DNA of 8,099 bases, taken from JBFKOL01 sp041628815. Lineage in GTDB: Bacteria > Bacteroidota > Bacteroidia > Chitinophagales > Saprospiraceae. The translations under genes were made by a program, and so were the position numbers. The stretch's first letter is position 1, and each line of letters starts with the position of its first letter. The notes beneath the pieces were generated by a model. That model did not search any database. It worked only from the letters and a program-made list of their open reading frames with translations, and had not been told where the DNA came from. Of the stretch, positions 6,449-8,099 are shown in pieces. The DNA lies in the NCBI GenBank assembly GCA_041628815.1, contig JBFKOL010000186.1:1-8099 (forward strand), given 5' to 3'.

Positions 6449-8099
6449 GTGACTTCACCTATAAGCATATTATTCGTTGAAGACTCCAAGGATGATACAG
6501 AGCTGATATTATTACAGTTGGAAAAAGAGTACGTCAACATTGAATGGAATAGAGTGGATACCAATGCAGACTTGCAAACTCAACTGATAAAGCGGGACTG
6601 GGATGTTGTTATTTCAGATTTCAACATGCCGGGGTTCAGTGGTCTTGATGCTTTAGAGACGGTCAAAAAGATTAAACACGATATACCGTTCGTCATCGTC
6701 TCAGGTGCCATCGGTGAAAGAAAGGCAGTTGAGTTGATACAGAAAGGTGTACAGGATTACGTCCTTAAGGATAATCTCATTCGTTTGCCTGCTGCAGTGA
6801 AACAAGCCATCGAAAAAGCTCAAGCCAAGAGAAATGCCCTCATCAACCGTTTGAAGCTCGAAGAAAGTAACAAACGTCTTTCTACCATATACAATGCAGC
6901 CACTGATGCTATGTGCCTCCTCAAGGTAGAACGGAAAAGACTCGTCTATGAATCTGTCAATGACTCCTTTGTGATAAATTACTCCCATTTGTTGAAATCA
7001 ATTAGCAGAGATGAGATCATCGGTCTTACTTCTACGGAGTTCATGCGGGACAAAGTAAAAATGCCTTATGAGCAAATCATGCGTATGAACACCTATATGT
7101 TCGATTGTGCTAAAAAAGGGAAGACGGGAAAAATCGTAGAAAAATTCATACTCAATGGCAATCCTTATTTTAGTGAATTTCAGGTCATACCAATCGTAGA
7201 AAAAGAAACATGTACCCACCTGCTTTGTGTCTCAAGGGATGTAACTCAAGAGAAAATCGATGAAATCAAAATCAAGGAAGCCTATCTGGAAGCAGAACGG
7301 ATCAAAGTACATTTAGAACAGGAAAATCTCATTCTCAAAGAGGAGATGGAGTCCATTCATGACTTTTCTGACATCATCTTCAAAAGTGACTCCATAAAAA
7401 AAATACTTCGGCTGTTGGAACAGGTGGCCCCGGTTGATGCCACTGTTCTCGTAACAGGTGAAACAGGAACAGGCAAGGAGTTGATGGTACGTGCACTCCA
7501 TAAAATGAGCCACAGAAAGGATGGTCCTCTGATCAAAGTGAATTGCGGAGCCCTACCCAAAGATCTTATTGAAAGTGAGCTTTTCGGACACGAGAAAGGA
7601 GCTTTTACTGGGGCCGACAAAAAAAAATTGGGTCGATTTGCATTGGCTCATAATGGTACACTGTTCCTCGATGAAATAGGAGAATTGCCTTTGTCGCTAC
7701 AGCCTAAGCTGCTAAGGGTATTACAAGAGGGAGAGTTTCAACCGGTGGGAGGAACAGAGTCTGTCTCTGTCGATGTGCGGGTCGTGGCAGCCACCAACAA
7801 AAACCTCTCCGAGGAGATGTCAAAAGGCAACTTCCGGGAGGACTTGTATTATCGGTTGGAAGTCTTCCCCATCCACATGCCTCCATTGCGTGAGCGCGTT
7901 GAAGATATTGCCCCACTGATTTCTTATTTTATAAAGAAGTATGCCAAAAAATTTGGAAAGCCAGAAGCCCTAATCTCCACAACAGAAATGGCCGCCCTCG
8001 AATCGTATCTTTGGCCAGGTAACGTGCGTGAACTGGAAAATTTAGTGGAAAGGGCTATGATACTGTCGCAAGATGAACACCTGCAACTGGTACCATTAT
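6449..8099 (+). CDS. Sigma-54-dependent response regulator, REC-PAS-AAA+ (3' end outside window)
   Basis: 550 codons visible, running off the window. GTG 6449-6451 is the only plausible start, as a TAA in frame lies 6 bases upstream and the receiver domain begins at once. REC (1-~125) has the acidic pair Glu11/Asp12, phospho-acceptor Asp57 in SDFNMPG, Ser85 and Lys107. A PAS-like domain (~140-260) ends in SRDVTQEK and leads into a coiled coil (~262-300). The AAA+ domain has Walker A GETGTGKE (337-344), the sigma-54 contact loop GAFTGA (384-389), Walker B LFLDE (Asp408), and the WPGNVREL motif (522-529). All point to an active ATP-driven remodeller of sigma-54 RNA polymerase. The Fis-type HTH expected next is beyond the edge. 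The gap to the kinase gene is 23 bases, so phosphotransfer from that kinase is the natural inference. An ATG at 6433 in another phase opens a 15-codon frame overlapping the start. Target genes unknown. Confidence 0.93.
   Translation, partial: MTSPISILFVEDSKDDTELILLQLEKEYVNIEWNRVDTNADLQTQLIKRDWDVVISDFNMPGFSGLDALETVKKIKHDIPFVIVSGAIGERKAVELIQKGVQDYVLKDNLIRLPAAVKQAIEKAQAKRNALINRLKLEESNKRLSTIYNAATDAMCLLKVERKRLVYESVNDSFVINYSHLLKSISRDEIIGLTSTEFMRDKVKMPYEQIMRMNTYMFDCAKKGKTGKIVEKFILNGNPYFSEFQVIPIVEKETCTHLLCVSRDVTQEKIDEIKIKEAYLEAERIKVHLEQENLILKEEMESIHDFSDIIFKSDSIKKILRLLEQVAPVDATVLVTGETGTGKELMVRALHKMSHRKDGPLIKVNCGALPKDLIESELFGHEKGAFTGADKKKLGRFALAHNGTLFLDEIGELPLSLQPKLLRVLQEGEFQPVGGTESVSVDVRVVAATNKNLSEEMSKGNFREDLYYRLEVFPIHMPPLRERVEDIAPLISYFIKKYAKKFGKPEALISTTEMAALESYLWPGNVRELENLVERAMILSQDEHLQLVPL

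Noticed and set aside
7618..7627. Run of nine A within the AAA+ domain as a phase-variable or slippage site
   Set aside because: It encodes Lys-Lys-Lys just after GAFTGA in an intact frame; similar A-runs occur nearby and nothing suggests programmed slippage.
6701..7916. Several minus-strand ORFs opposite the response regulator
   Set aside because: They lie antisense to REC, PAS and AAA+ motifs that are unmistakable on the plus strand.

Overview
Most of the window (about base 245 onward) looks like a member of the Bacteroidota, probably a Cytophagales-like environmental lineage. The reasons are moderate GC, weak Shine-Dalgarno sites, a porin-type C-terminus, a pirin, and a very large PAS-rich histidine kinase of the type common in that phylum. 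The first ~240 bases do not fit. They are 74% G+C (177 of 240 bases counted), and their minus strand encodes part of an actinobacterial-style PxKF-domain protein. This block is cut in mid-gene, and the last ~43 codons of an outer-membrane porin-like protein begin at the same point on the plus strand. Two truncated genes meeting head-on at a sharp GC step is most simply a chimeric contig end.

Layout. 1-~240: foreign high-GC fragment (minus strand). ~245-376: porin C-terminus (plus). 377-933: mostly non-coding, with an imperfect 12-bp inverted repeat (431-474) and a short minus-strand remnant that may derive from an MFS/GPH transporter (566-775). 934-1653: pirin-family cupin protein (minus). 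1654-2202: divergent intergenic region with three TAACGG repeats (two inside small dyads), a very AT-rich block, a half-good sigma-54-like site and a doubtful 38-codon ORF. 2203-2580: unrecognised 125-residue protein. 2781-6425: a 1214-residue membrane histidine kinase (7 TM, four PAS, GAF, HisKA, HATPase_c). 6449-8099: a response regulator (REC, PAS, sigma-54 AAA+ domain) running off the window end.

The last two genes are 23 bases apart on the same strand and form an apparent two-component operon. The kinase would pass phosphate from His1007 to Asp57 of the regulator, which would remodel sigma-54 RNA polymerase through its GAFTGA loop. The most interesting features are the kinase's membrane module, whose motifs resemble the VUT/YhhQ (queuosine-precursor type) transporter family, and the PAS domain inserted in the regulator between receiver and AAA+ domains. 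The signal and the target genes cannot be read from this window.
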